Positions 39,017-47,378 of a DNA stretch of 64,000 nt are shown here, piece after piece. Location: contig NZ_WUEK01000014.1 in assembly GCF_009823805.1 (NCBI RefSeq), positions 76,132 to 140,131 on the forward strand, given 5' to 3'. Both the position numbers and the translations under genes were made by a program. Each line of letters starts with the position of its first letter. Position 1 is the first letter of the stretch. The stretch comes from Nocardioides flavescens. GTDB taxonomy: Bacteria; Actinomycetota; Actinomycetes; Propionibacteriales; Nocardioidaceae. The notes beneath the pieces were generated by a model, which was given only the letters and a program-made list of their open reading frames with translations, was not told where the DNA came from and ran no database searches.

Positions 39017-39495
39017 TGGAGATCGTGCTGCGGACCGTCGTGGTCTTCGTCTTCCTGTGGGCCGTCACGCGGGCGGTGGGGCGCTCGACCCTGGGGGAGC
39101 TCAGCACCTTCGAGCTGCTCCTCTACGTCACCATGGGCGACCTGGTGCAGCAGGCGGTGACCCAGCAGGACTACTCCGTGACCGCAGCGGTGCTGGCCGT
39201 CGGCACCTTCGCGCTGCTGACGGTCGGGCTGTCGTGGGTGCAGTGGCGCTTCCCGCGCGCCCGCGACGTCGTGACCGGGCGCCCGGTCCTGGTCGCCCAC
39301 GACGGGCACCTCGACGAGGCCGCCATGGCGCGCCAGCGCCTGTCCATCGGCGACCTGCTCGTCGCGGCACGCGAGCAGGGCATCCGGCACGTCGACCACA
39401 TCGAGTAAGCCGTGCTCGAGGCCGACGGCCGCATCTCGTTCTTCACGCGCGGGGACGGCGACCCGGGTGCACCCGAGCCTCCGCCCGAGGGCTGA
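39016..39495 (+). pseudogene. DUF421 (YetF-like) membrane protein gene with in-frame TAA
   Basis: The frame encodes two or three membrane helices (VLRTVVVFVFLWAVTRAVG, LLLYVTMGDLVQQAVTQQDY, VTAAVLAVGTFALLTVGLSW) and the YetF domain (VTGRPVLVAHDGHLDEAAMA, LLVAAREQGIRHVDHIE). A TAA stops it at 39406-39408, yet the same frame continues as AVLEADGRISFFTRGDGD to TGA 39493-39495. Relatives read R-x-AVLE-x-DG-x-I-S or similar across this point, usually with Tyr before AVLE. TAA therefore most likely replaces a Tyr codon (TAC/TAT). The short form (130 aa) would lack the last conserved strand. A hairpin terminator begins just after the extended stop. A sequencing error cannot be excluded. Confidence 0.75.
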
Positions 39496-39497
39496 CC

Positions 39498-39526
39498 GGA
39501 CGGCTTCACCCTGCGGGGTGGGCGTC
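39498..39526 (+). terminator. Hairpin after the DUF421 reading frame
   Basis: CACCC (39507-39511) and GGGTG (39516-39520) pair around a TGCG loop, extended by ACG-GC/GC-GT pairs with small bulges, with further CTGAC/GTCAG complementarity outside (39492-39496, 39524-39528). Its place right after 39495 suggests the original gene ended there and not at the TAA at 39406. Confidence 0.5.
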
Positions 39527-39555
39527 AGCCCGCAGGTGACGGACACCGGCCCGGC

Positions 39556-40743
39556 ATGCGTGCAGTCACCTGGCAAGGTCCCAAGGACATCCGCGTCGAC
39601 CAGGTCCCCGACCCGACGATCCAGGAGCCGACCGACATCGTCATCCGCGTCACCTCGAGCGGACTGTGCGGCTCCGACCTGCACCTGTACGAGGTGCTCG
39701 GTCCGTTCATGACCCCCGGCGACATCGTCGGGCACGAGCCGATGGGCGTCGTCGAGGCCGTCGGCTCCGGGGTCTCCCACCTCGACGTGGGCGATCGCGT
39801 CGTGGTCCCGTTCAACGTCAGCTGCGGGCACTGCTTCATGTGCACCCACGACCTGCAGAGCCAGTGCGAGACCACCCAGAACACCGAGCAGGGCACCGGC
39901 GCCAGCCTGCTCGGCTACAGCAAGCTCTACGGCCAGGTGCCGGGCGGCCAGGCGGAGTACCTCCGCGTGCCGCACGGCGACTACGGTCCGATCAAGGTCC
40001 GCAACGGCCCGCCGGACGACCGCTACCTCTTCCTCAGCGACGTGCTGCCGACGGCGTGGCAGGCGCTGGAGTACGCGAACGTGCCCGACGGGGGCACGCT
40101 CGTCGTGCTCGGCGCCGGTCCGATCGGCGACATGGCGGCCCGGATCGCGCTGCACCGCGGCCACCGCGTGATCGCGGTCGACCTGGTGCCCGAGCGGCTC
40201 GCCCGCGTCGCTGCCCGCGGTGCGGAGACGATCGACATCGCCGACATGGACACCGGCGACCTCGGCGACCGCGTCCGCGAGCTCACCCAGGGCCGTGGGG
40301 CCGACTCCGTGATCGACGCCGTCGGGATGGAGGCGCACGGCTCGGGCGGCGCCAAGACGCTGCACAAGCTCGTCGGCCTGCTGCCCGACGCGGTGGCCGA
40401 GCCGCTCATGCTCAAGGCCGGCATCGACCGCCTCGCTGCGCTGAACTCGGCGTTCGACGCCGCGCGCCGCGGCGGCACCGTCTCGATCAGCGGCGTGTAC
40501 GGCGGCGCGACCGACCCGATGCCGCTGTTCTCGATGTTCGACAAGCAGGTCACGGTCAAGATGGGACAGGCCAACGTGCGTCGCTGGTCCGACGACATCC
40601 TCGCCCTCCTCGACCAGGACGAGGACGTCCTCGGCGTCGAGTCCTTCGCCACCCACCACCTCTCGCTAGACGAGGCCCCCGAGGCCTACGCGAAGTTCCA
40701 GGCCAAGGAGGACGGGATGGTCAAGGTCGTGTTCCGACCCTGA
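39556..40743 (+). CDS. Zinc-dependent alcohol dehydrogenase (formaldehyde-dehydrogenase-like)
   Basis: This 395-aa MDR enzyme retains catalytic zinc ligands (SSGLCGSDLHLYE, GHEPMGVV) and the structural zinc lobe with four cysteines (VSCGHCFMC, then LQSQC). The Rossmann loop is VVLGAGPIGDMAARIALHRG, and a distal insertion (HGSGGAKTLHKLVGLLPD) resembles glutathione-independent formaldehyde dehydrogenases. Only 28 bases separate its start from the preceding hairpin. An 18-bp terminator follows. Substrate is an alcohol or aldehyde hydrate, not defined by sequence. Confidence 0.9.
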   Translation: MRAVTWQGPKDIRVDQVPDPTIQEPTDIVIRVTSSGLCGSDLHLYEVLGPFMTPGDIVGHEPMGVVEAVGSGVSHLDVGDRVVVPFNVSCGHCFMCTHDLQSQCETTQNTEQGTGASLLGYSKLYGQVPGGQAEYLRVPHGDYGPIKVRNGPPDDRYLFLSDVLPTAWQALEYANVPDGGTLVVLGAGPIGDMAARIALHRGHRVIAVDLVPERLARVAARGAETIDIADMDTGDLGDRVRELTQGRGADSVIDAVGMEAHGSGGAKTLHKLVGLLPDAVAEPLMLKAGIDRLAALNSAFDAARRGGTVSISGVYGGATDPMPLFSMFDKQVTVKMGQANVRRWSDDILALLDQDEDVLGVESFATHHLSLDEAPEAYAKFQAKEDGMVKVVFRP

Positions 40744-40754
40744 CGTCCTCTGCT

Positions 40755-40795
40755 CACGACGCCGCCGGACCCGCCGCGGGTCCGGCGGCGTCGTG
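40755..40795 (+). terminator. Strong hairpin terminator after the zinc dehydrogenase
   Basis: CACGACGCCGCCGGACCC (40755-40772) pairs perfectly with GGGTCCGGCGGCGTCGTG (40778-40795) around a GCCGC loop, an 18-bp stem. It starts 12 bases after the stop. Confidence 0.9.
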
Positions 40796-40829
40796 CGTCC
40801 GCGGTCGGCCTCCCGGTGGACACTGAGCC

Positions 40830-41498
40830 GTGACGTCCGACGAACACCACCTCGACACGATCGCGGCGTGGCTGGCGCTGGAGGATCCCGAACCCGACCA
40901 CGTCGACCTGCTGCTGCTGTTCGGCGGGTCCTTGCCCACGGCGTGGGACGGCGTGGTCGAGGCGGTCGGCCGGGGGAGCGTGGGCCGGTTGATGGTCGTG
41001 GGAGGCCGCGGCCACACCACGGACGTGCTGCAGTCCATCGTCGGGGGCCGTGACGACGAGGCCGAGGCCGACATGGTGGCGCGCCACCTCGCGCGCCGAG
41101 GTGTCACCGACGTCCTCCTCGAGCGGGAGTCGACCAACTGCGGGGAGAACGTCGCGCGGGCCAAGGCGGTGGCCGAGGAGCACGGTCTGTCACCGCGGAC
41201 GGTCGGGCTCGTCCAGGACCCCACGATGCAGCGGCGGATGGATGCGGTGTTCAGGCTCGTGTGGCCCGAGGCCCGGGCGGTCAACCGTCCGGGCCCGGAC
41301 GGCCGCGACACCTGGCCGCGCGAGCGCTGGGTGCAGCTCGTCGTGGGCGAGGTGCCCCGCCTGCGCGACGACGCCGGCGGCTACGGCCCGCGCGGAGCCG
41401 GGTTCCTGGCGCACGTCGACGTGCCTGCCGAGGTCGAGGCCGCGCACGCGGCCCTGCTGCGGTCGCACCCCGACTGGGGACGACCGGCGCGGTCCTGA
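40830..41498 (+). CDS. ElyC/SanA/YdcF (DUF218) family protein
   Basis: This 222-aa soluble protein matches DUF218: DLLLLFGGSLPTAWDGVVEA for the first strand and loop, LMVVGGRGHTTDVLQSIVGG, then LLERESTNCGENVARAKAVA with the conserved S/T-N-x-x-E-N-A signature, and VGLVQDPTMQRRMDAVFRLV. Unlike ElyC/SanA it lacks a membrane anchor. Some members bind nucleotides or act in envelope metabolism; this one's role is unknown. GTG 40830 follows the terminator by 35 bases. Confidence 0.82.
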   Translation: MTSDEHHLDTIAAWLALEDPEPDHVDLLLLFGGSLPTAWDGVVEAVGRGSVGRLMVVGGRGHTTDVLQSIVGGRDDEAEADMVARHLARRGVTDVLLERESTNCGENVARAKAVAEEHGLSPRTVGLVQDPTMQRRMDAVFRLVWPEARAVNRPGPDGRDTWPRERWVQLVVGEVPRLRDDAGGYGPRGAGFLAHVDVPAEVEAAHAALLRSHPDWGRPARS

Positions 41499-41508
41499 CC
41501 CGGCCGGC

Positions 41509-41892
41509 TCAGCCTCGCCCGAGTCCCCGGAGCTCGTCCTCCAGCGTGCTGGCGACCTGGTCACCCAGGATCTTCAGCCCGGGCGGCAGCAGGGGAGTGG
41601 CCAGTTTGGCGAGGCCGACGGGGTGGAACTCCGCGCGGTAGTGCACGGCCGTGCCGCCCTCCGGGGTCCGCTCGAACCGGATGGTGTCGAGGAGCTTCAC
41701 GGAGCCGGCGTCGCCCTCGAGCTGGAGGAGGGCGTCCTCCTCCCGCTGGAGGACGGTGTAGTCGATCTCCTGCGTGCTCCCGAGCATCTTCGTGACGGTG
41801 TGGTAGGTCGTGCCGACGCCGCCGTCGCCCGCGGTGCGGGTGGTGGAGACGGTGGGCGGGTCCCACCGCTCGGTGCTCGTGGAGTCGGCCAT
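41509..41892 (-). CDS. SRPBCC-family polyketide cyclase/dehydrase-like protein (start uncertain)
   Basis: From ATG 41892 this is a 127-aa SRPBCC protein (MADSTSTERWDPPTVSTTRT, GVGTTYHTVTKMLGSTQEID, VHYRAEFHPVGLAKLATPLL). The conserved first strand is encoded upstream in the same frame: PAIERTVTVDTPVDTVFAFM, giving a natural start at 41950-41952. The codon there is GTT, preceded by GGAGG six bases upstream and directly following the sigma-factor stop. No ATG, GTG or TTG lies in frame before 41892. Either GTG mutated to GTT or a rare start is used. Function is unknown; SRPBCC domains bind hydrophobic ligands. Confidence 0.72.
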   Translation of the reverse strand: MADSTSTERWDPPTVSTTRTAGDGGVGTTYHTVTKMLGSTQEIDYTVLQREEDALLQLEGDAGSVKLLDTIRFERTPEGGTAVHYRAEFHPVGLAKLATPLLPPGLKILGDQVASTLEDELRGLGRG

Positions 41893-41953
41893 GAAGGCGA
41901 ATACCGTGTCGACCGGGGTGTCGACCGTGACGGTGCGCTCGATGGCGGGAACG

Positions 41954-42748
41954 TCAGCCCTCCAGGTGACGGCGCAGGTCGCGCAGGATCCGCGACTGCA
42001 GCCGCGAGACCTGCATCTGGGTGATGCCGAGCGCCTCGCCGATCTCGGCCTGGGTGCGGTCCTCGAAGAACCGCATCCGCACGATCTCGCGGTCGCGCTC
42101 GGACAGGTGCGGCAGCGCCTCCTGCAACAGGGCGACGGCGTCGACCTGGTCGATCTCGGTCTCGTCGGTGATGGAGAGCGTGTCGCCGACGGTCAAGGTG
42201 TCCTGGCCCGCGAGCGGGCGGTCGAGCGAGGCGGGGGTGAAGGTGCCGAACGCCGCCACGGCCTCGCGCAGCTGCGCCGGGGTGCAGCCGACGTGGCTGC
42301 ACAGCTCGTCGTCCGACGGCTCGCGGCCGAGCTCCTGGGCCAGGGTCTCGACGCCGCGGTTGATGCGCCACTGCATCTCCTGGATGCGGCGGGGCGGTCG
42401 CACCGTCCAGCCGTGGTCGCGGAAGTGGCGCTGGATCTCGCCGCGGATCGTCGGCACGGCGTACGTCAGCAGGTCCGGGCGCACCGTCGGGTCGAACTTG
42501 CGGACCGCCTTGATCAGTCCCTCGTACGCCGTCTGCTCGAGGTCGTCGGACGAGAGGCCGCGGTTGCGGTAGCGGGCGGCGACCGCCTCGGCGACGCCGC
42601 GGTTGAGGAGGATCACCTCGTCGAGCAGCCGGTTGCGCTCGACCTCGTCGTCGGACGCGTGGGCGGCGAGGAGCAGGTCGTGGGTCAGGCGGCTGCGCTC
42701 CGCCCGGCTGCTCGTCTGACGAGCCGTGCGGATCGGGGTGACGGTCAT
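41954..42748 (-). CDS. SigB/SigF-family sigma factor (orphan)
   Basis: This 264-aa factor has region 2 SDDLEQTAYEGLIKAVRKFD followed by LLTYAVPTIRGEIQRHFRDH, region 3 RPPRRIQEMQWRINRGVETL and region 4 RTQAEIGEALGITQMQVSRL. It is most similar to the factor at 34874-35683, suggesting recent duplication and dispersal. The SRPBCC frame starts right at its stop. No anti-sigma gene is adjacent. A GCGGAGG ribosome-binding site precedes ATG 42748. A CACCTCTGGGGGTG palindrome lies 81 bases upstream. Confidence 0.92.
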   Translation of the reverse strand: MTVTPIRTARQTSSRAERSRLTHDLLLAAHASDDEVERNRLLDEVILLNRGVAEAVAARYRNRGLSSDDLEQTAYEGLIKAVRKFDPTVRPDLLTYAVPTIRGEIQRHFRDHGWTVRPPRRIQEMQWRINRGVETLAQELGREPSDDELCSHVGCTPAQLREAVAAFGTFTPASLDRPLAGQDTLTVGDTLSITDETEIDQVDAVALLQEALPHLSERDREIVRMRFFEDRTQAEIGEALGITQMQVSRLQSRILRDLRRHLEG

Positions 42749-42828
42749 CGGCGTACCTCCGCGGTGGGGCCCCTCCCGGACCGGGGCCGTCTGTCACACC
42801 GTTAGCCAGGGCGGTGGAGGCCTACGTC

Positions 42829-42842
42829 CACCTCTGGGGGTG
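42829..42842 (-). promoter_or_regulatory. CACCTC-TG-GGGGTG palindrome upstream of a SigF-like gene
   Basis: CACCTCTGGGGGTG differs by one base from the perfect palindrome at 35800. A further hairpin, GGTGGA (42813-42818) with TCCACC (42827-42832), overlaps it. Read on the minus strand, CTAACGG follows about 24 bases later, close to the CTAATGG seen before the paralogous sigma gene. It may be an operator or promoter part, or a terminator of the gene at 42881. Confidence 0.35.
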
Positions 42843-42880
42843 AAAGTCCGGTCGGGCTTGTCAGCGGACGGGGTTGCGCC

Positions 42881-43177
42881 TCAGCGTGCGCGGCAGGGCG
42901 GCTCGCCGCCGACGGGCACACCGGGGAACGCCTGCTCGAGCGTCTGGTCGGGGACCTGCTCGGGCACGAGCCCGCGCATGGGCGGGAAGGGCTGCACCCG
43001 GAAGTCGCCCGAGCGTCCCGTCCACACCAGGGCCAGCACGGCCTGGCCGCTCCGGTCGAGGACCCACTCCTCACGGCGGCGGATGCCGCAGCGCCGGCAG
43101 GCGTCGTGCGCCCACGCGTGGGCGTCGGGCAGTCCGCGGCGCCGGCTGCCGTCGGCCCGCATCGACCTGCTGCTCAC
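42881..43177 (-). CDS. Hypothetical protein with CxxC motif (98 aa)
   Basis: This basic 98-aa protein contains one CRRCG motif (AHDACRRCGIRRREEWVLDR) and a short core VLALVWTGRSGDFRVQPFPP. No family was recognised; the single CxxC could bind metal as a dimer or be redox-active. GTG 43177 has no ribosome-binding site, but a -10-like TAGTTT (43184-43189 on the minus strand) ends six bases before it, the layout of a leaderless transcript. ATG 43162 is an alternative. Confidence 0.6.
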   Translation of the reverse strand: MSSRSMRADGSRRRGLPDAHAWAHDACRRCGIRRREEWVLDRSGQAVLALVWTGRSGDFRVQPFPPMRGLVPEQVPDQTLEQAFPGVPVGGEPPCRAR

Positions 43178-43480
43178 GGCGCGAAACTAGGCAGCGGCGG
43201 GGAACGACGGGCGACGACCGGGCGACGTGTCGGGGGCCGGTGGTGGCGCCGTCGGTGAACGGCGAGCGACCGCCCGGAGTCGGCGTCACGGCGCGGGTCA
43301 CCCGGGGTGACCCGTTCGGGCCATGCCGCCGGTCGTTCCCCTGACCCGTTGGTCGCGCGGGAAACGGTTGTTCGCTCCGCGTTCACCACCGCCGCAGGTT
43401 TCGTTCCGGCGCCCTCCTCACAGTTCGGGACGACCCGCGCGGCACCCGTCCGCGCGCCCGGACACCCGCTGAGAGAACAC
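43178..43480 (+). promoter_or_regulatory. Promoter region of the pst operon with Pho-box-like repeats
   Basis: GTTCGCTCCGC (43370-43380) and GTTCACCACCG (43381-43391) are adjacent 11-base units, and GTTCCGGCGCC (43403-43413) keeps the same 11-base register after one degenerate unit. This matches the Streptomyces PhoP direct-repeat rule (GTTCACC-like every 11 bases). Upstream is a perfect 9-1-9 palindrome, GGGTCACCC-G-GGGTGACCC (43295-43313). No gene is supported in the gap. Phosphate control is inferred from box and target genes together. Confidence 0.7.
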
Positions 43481-44491
43481 GTGACCACCATCCCGACGCC
43501 TGAGGCCGAGCTGGCCCAGGTGAGCCCGCGACGCCTGTCGCGCGCCTCCACCGGCGCGGACGCGGTCTTCACCGCGAGCGCGCGCACCATCGGCGCCTCG
43601 GTGCTGGTGATCACCGGTGGCGTGGGCGCCTTCCTGGCCTGGCAGGCCTACCCGACGCTGCGCCGCTACGGCTGGAGCTTCTTCACCGAGAGCCAGTGGC
43701 AGCCCGACCAGGACGTCATCGGCATCGCCGCCGTGCTGTGCGGCACGGTCTCGGTCGCGCTCGTCGCGATGTTCTTCGCGTTCCCGCTCGCGCTGCTCAC
43801 CGCGCTCTACATCAGCGAGTACGCCCCCGCCCGGATCAAGTCGACGCTGGTCGCGCTGATCGACCTGATGGCCGCGGTGCCCTCGATCGTGTACGGGCTC
43901 TGGGGCTTCTTCCTGATCATGCCGCACGCCGCCGAGCTCGCCCTGTGGCTGCAGCGCCACCTCGGCTGGATCCCGATCTTCCAGGTCGCCGACACCGACC
44001 CGAACGCCGCCACCTGGGACGCCACGCGCTACGTCTCCAGCGCCTTCTGCGCCGGCATCGCGGTCTCGATGATGGTGATGCCGATGGCGTGCGCGGTCAT
44101 GCGCCAGGTGTTCTCGCAGACCCCGCCCGGCGAGAAGGAGGCGGCGCTGGCCCTCGGCGCCACCAAGTGGGGGATGGTCACCTCCGTCGTGCTGCCGTTC
44201 GGTCGCGGCGGGATCATCGGCGGCACGATGCTCGGCCTGGGCCGCGCGCTCGGCGAGACCATCGCGGTCGTCCTGATCGTGTCGCCGGCCTTCGAGGTCA
44301 AGCCCCGCATCCTCGAGGTCGGCACCTCGACGGTCAGCTCCCTCATCGCGGGCCGCTTCGGCGAGGCCAGCACCTCCCAGCTGTCCGCGCTGCTCGCCGC
44401 CGGCTTCGTGCTCTTCCTCATCACGCTCGTGGTCAACACCGGCGCCGCCGTCGTCGTCAACCGCAGCCGCTCCGGGGCGGGGGTCGACTGA
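43481..44491 (+). CDS. pstC: Phosphate ABC transporter permease PstC
   Basis: This 336-aa permease has six membrane helices, with the PstC-type opening (SASTGADAV-like soluble lead, then VLVITGGVGAFLAWQAYPTL), LLTALYISEYAPARIKSTLV, the EAA-type loop EKEAALALGATKWGMVTSVV and GRALGETIAVVLIV. It forms the high-affinity phosphate channel with PstA. GTG 43481 is preceded by GAGAGAA; the longer open frame upstream would cover the Pho box. It overlaps pstA by one base (TGATG). It is the first gene of a seven-gene operon ending in pstB. Confidence 0.95.
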   Translation: MTTIPTPEAELAQVSPRRLSRASTGADAVFTASARTIGASVLVITGGVGAFLAWQAYPTLRRYGWSFFTESQWQPDQDVIGIAAVLCGTVSVALVAMFFAFPLALLTALYISEYAPARIKSTLVALIDLMAAVPSIVYGLWGFFLIMPHAAELALWLQRHLGWIPIFQVADTDPNAATWDATRYVSSAFCAGIAVSMMVMPMACAVMRQVFSQTPPGEKEAALALGATKWGMVTSVVLPFGRGGIIGGTMLGLGRALGETIAVVLIVSPAFEVKPRILEVGTSTVSSLIAGRFGEASTSQLSALLAAGFVLFLITLVVNTGAAVVVNRSRSGAGVD

Positions 44492-45693
44492 TGACCGTCA
44501 CGCCCTCCACGACCCCCTCCACCACCCAGCCCCCGACGTACGACGTCGCGCCGCCGCCCGCCACGATCCTCCCGTCGTACGACGAGGACGCGGCGCCGGT
44601 CGTCCCGCGCCTGGGCCTCGGCAAGGCCAGCCCCGACGAGCGCTTCGCCAAGGTCGGCTCCTGGGTGGCCGGGCTCGGCCTCGCCTGGGTCGTCACGCAG
44701 CGGCTGCTGCCGCTCGACGGGCTGCCGTGGCTGCTCATCGCGTGGTTCGTCCTCGGGGTCGCCGTCAGTGCCGTCACCGCAGGGATGACCGGCGGGCGCA
44801 TCGAGGTCAAGGACCGGGTCGCCGAGTCCCTGGTGACCGGTGCGGCGCTGCTGGTCGGCGCCGCGGTGGTCAGCACGGTGGTCTTCGTGGCCCTGCGGGG
44901 CTGGCGCCCGCTGCTGCACCTGAACTTCTGGACCGACGACATGAGCGGGGTCGGGCCCAAGGACGGCTTCGACACCGGCGGCGTCGTGCACGCCATCACC
45001 GGGTCGGCGATCGAGCTCGGCATCGCGCTGCTCATCACGCTGCCGCTCGGCATCGGCACCGCCGTCTTCATGACCGAGGTCGGCGGGAAGTTCGCCCGCA
45101 TCGTGCGCACCGTCGTCGAGGCGATGACCGCGCTGCCCTCGATCGTGGCCGGCCTGTTCGTCTACACCGTCTTCATCATCGCCCTGGGCCAGCCGCGCTC
45201 CGGCCTGGCCGCCGGCCTGGCGATCTCGGTGATGATCCTGCCGATCATCGCCCGCGCCTCCGACGTGGTGCTGCGGGTCGTGCCGGGCGGCCTGCGCGAG
45301 GCGAGCCTCGCGCTCGGCGCCAGCCGCTGGCGCACCGTGTGGCACGTCGTGCTGCCGACCGCGCGCCCCGGCCTCGCGACCGCGGTGATCCTCGGCGTCG
45401 CCCGCGGCGTGGGGGAGACCAGCCCGGTGCTGCTGACCTCGGGCGCCGCGGCGTTCCTGGTCACCAACCCCACCGACGGCGTCATGAACTCGCTGCCGCT
45501 CTTCATCTACTCCAACGTGCGCAGCGGGGAGCCGGTCGCCATCGAGCGCGCCTTCGCCGCCGCCACCGCCCTCTTGATCCTCGTGCTGATCCTCTTCACC
45601 CTCGCCCGCGTGCTCGCCCGCCCGCGCGGCAACCGCCCACCGCTGCGCAGCCGTCTGGCCCGCCGCCGCCCGTCCGACCTGGAGTCCCGGTGA
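44491..45693 (+). CDS. pstA: Phosphate ABC transporter permease PstA
   Basis: This 400-aa permease has a longer than usual cytoplasmic N-terminus (Thr/Pro-rich, about 60 residues) and then the PstA core: GVGPKDGFDTGGVVHAITGS, LLITLPLGIGTAVFMTEVGG, MTALPSIVAGLFVYTVFIIA and the EAA loop LREASLALGASRWRTVWHVV, GVARGVGETSPVLLTSGAAA. Two additional helices precede the core (LGLAWVVTQRLLPL, LLIAWFVLGVAVSAVTAG). It pairs with PstC. It overlaps the pstS gene by 4 bases (GTGA). Confidence 0.95.
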   Translation: MTVTPSTTPSTTQPPTYDVAPPPATILPSYDEDAAPVVPRLGLGKASPDERFAKVGSWVAGLGLAWVVTQRLLPLDGLPWLLIAWFVLGVAVSAVTAGMTGGRIEVKDRVAESLVTGAALLVGAAVVSTVVFVALRGWRPLLHLNFWTDDMSGVGPKDGFDTGGVVHAITGSAIELGIALLITLPLGIGTAVFMTEVGGKFARIVRTVVEAMTALPSIVAGLFVYTVFIIALGQPRSGLAAGLAISVMILPIIARASDVVLRVVPGGLREASLALGASRWRTVWHVVLPTARPGLATAVILGVARGVGETSPVLLTSGAAAFLVTNPTDGVMNSLPLFIYSNVRSGEPVAIERAFAAATALLILVLILFTLARVLARPRGNRPPLRSRLARRRPSDLESR

Positions 45694-47378
45694 CCCGCCG
45701 CACCCGCATCCGCGCCCTGCTCAGCCTGCTCGTCGCGGCCGCCTGCCTGATCGCCCCCGTGGGGTTCGCCGCCGCGAGCACGGTGGGGCCCGCCACCCCA
45801 GCCCTGCGCACGACGTACGCCCAGATCGAGGGCACCGGCTCGACCTGGTCGGAGCTGATCGTCCAGCAGTGGATCGCCGACGTCGACGCCAACGGCATGA
45901 AGGTCGTCTACACCGGCGGCGGCTCGTCGAAGGGCCGCAAGGACTTCGCGCAGGGCAGCACCGACTTCGCGATCTCCGAGATCCCCTACCAGGGCACCGA
46001 CGAGCAGGGGAACGCCGACACGAGCAACGGCCGGCAGTTCGCCTACCTGCCGATCGTCGCGGGTGGCACGGCCTTCACCTACCAGCTCAAGATCGGCGGC
46101 CAGCAGGTCAAGAACCTGCGCCTGTCCGGCGAGACGATCGCCAAGATCTTCACCAACCAGATCACCAACTGGAACGACCCGGCGATCGCCGCGGACAACA
46201 ACGGCCGCGCCTTCCCGTCGCTGCCGATCACGCCCGTCGTCCGCTCCGACGGCTCGGGCACCACGGCGCAGTTCACGCTCTGGATGGACAAGTCGTACCC
46301 GAGCATCTGGCGGCCGTTCTACGGCAAGTCCGGGCTCACGTCGTACTACCCCCGTCAGGGCCGCGCGATCGGCCAGGCCGGCTCCGACCAGGTCATGAAC
46401 ACCATCGCCGGGTTCGCCGGCAACGGGACGATCGGCTACGTCGAGTACTCCTACCCGCTCAACAAGGACTACCCGGTCGTCAAGGTGCTCAACAAGGCGG
46501 GCTACTACGTCGAGCCGACGCAGTACAACACCGCGGTCGCGCTCACCAAGGCCCAGATCAACCAGGACCCCAACAGCCCGCTCTACCTGACGCAGATCCT
46601 CGACAACGTCTACACGAACGCCGACCCGCGGGCCTACCCGATCTCCAGCTACAGCTACATGATCATCCCGACGGGCTCGACCGACCCGCGCATGACGACG
46701 GCCAAGCGGCAGACGCTCGCCGACTTCATGTACTACTCGCTGTGCGCCGGGCAGACCAAGGCCGGTCCCTACGGCTACAGCCCGCTGCCGCTCAACCTGG
46801 TGCAGGCCGGCTTCGACCAGATCGCCAAGCTCAAGACGGCTGATCCGGCGGTCGACCTGACCTCGCGCGACGTGAAGTCCTGCAACAACCCGACCTTCGA
46901 CGGCAAGAACCTGTCGAAGAACAAGCTGGCGCAGATCGCCCCGCAGCCCGCGGCGTGCGACAAGACCGGCGCGGGCCCGTGCGGCTACGACACCGGCACC
47001 AACCAGCCCTCGACCGACGGGCAGCAGCCCACCGACGGCACCTCACAGGCGCCGGCGGCCGACGGGACGTCACCACCGACGGACACCGCTCCCGTGGTCG
47101 ACTCGACGACAGGCGAAGTCGTCCAGGCCGCACCGGTCGACCCGGCTGCTCCGGCGGCCGACACCGGCACCACGACGACGGACACGACCGGCACGACCGC
47201 GACTCAGCCGCAGGCCGCCGCCGCGGACTTCCCGGTGCCGACCGAGCTCGCCGCCGCGCGCCCCGCGGACACCAAGACGTTCAGCTGGGTCGCGGCGCTG
47301 CTCCTCGTCGCGCTCGTCCTGATGCCCGGCGTGATGGCCACCAAGCTGCGCCGCCGGCCTGTGCGACGGGGGCAGTGA
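45690..47378 (+). CDS. pstS: PstS-like phosphate-binding protein with C-terminal membrane anchor
   Basis: This 562-aa protein has an N-terminal signal peptide (LLSLLVAAACLIAPVGFAAA) without a lipobox cysteine in place, a PstS domain (IEGTGSTWSELIVQQWIADV, VYTGGGSSKGRKDFAQGSTD, VVRSDGSGTTAQFTLWMDKS: the three phosphate-contacting loops), a Thr/Pro/Ala-rich stalk of about 110 residues and a C-terminal helix (FSWVAALLLVALVLMPGVMA) with a basic end RRRPVRRGQ. PstS proteins of Gram-positives are normally lipoproteins; here the anchor is at the other end. There is no LPXTG motif. Confidence 0.9.
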   Translation: MTRRTRIRALLSLLVAAACLIAPVGFAAASTVGPATPALRTTYAQIEGTGSTWSELIVQQWIADVDANGMKVVYTGGGSSKGRKDFAQGSTDFAISEIPYQGTDEQGNADTSNGRQFAYLPIVAGGTAFTYQLKIGGQQVKNLRLSGETIAKIFTNQITNWNDPAIAADNNGRAFPSLPITPVVRSDGSGTTAQFTLWMDKSYPSIWRPFYGKSGLTSYYPRQGRAIGQAGSDQVMNTIAGFAGNGTIGYVEYSYPLNKDYPVVKVLNKAGYYVEPTQYNTAVALTKAQINQDPNSPLYLTQILDNVYTNADPRAYPISSYSYMIIPTGSTDPRMTTAKRQTLADFMYYSLCAGQTKAGPYGYSPLPLNLVQAGFDQIAKLKTADPAVDLTSRDVKSCNNPTFDGKNLSKNKLAQIAPQPAACDKTGAGPCGYDTGTNQPSTDGQQPTDGTSQAPAADGTSPPTDTAPVVDSTTGEVVQAAPVDPAAPAADTGTTTTDTTGTTATQPQAAAADFPVPTELAAARPADTKTFSWVAALLLVALVLMPGVMATKLRRRPVRRGQ

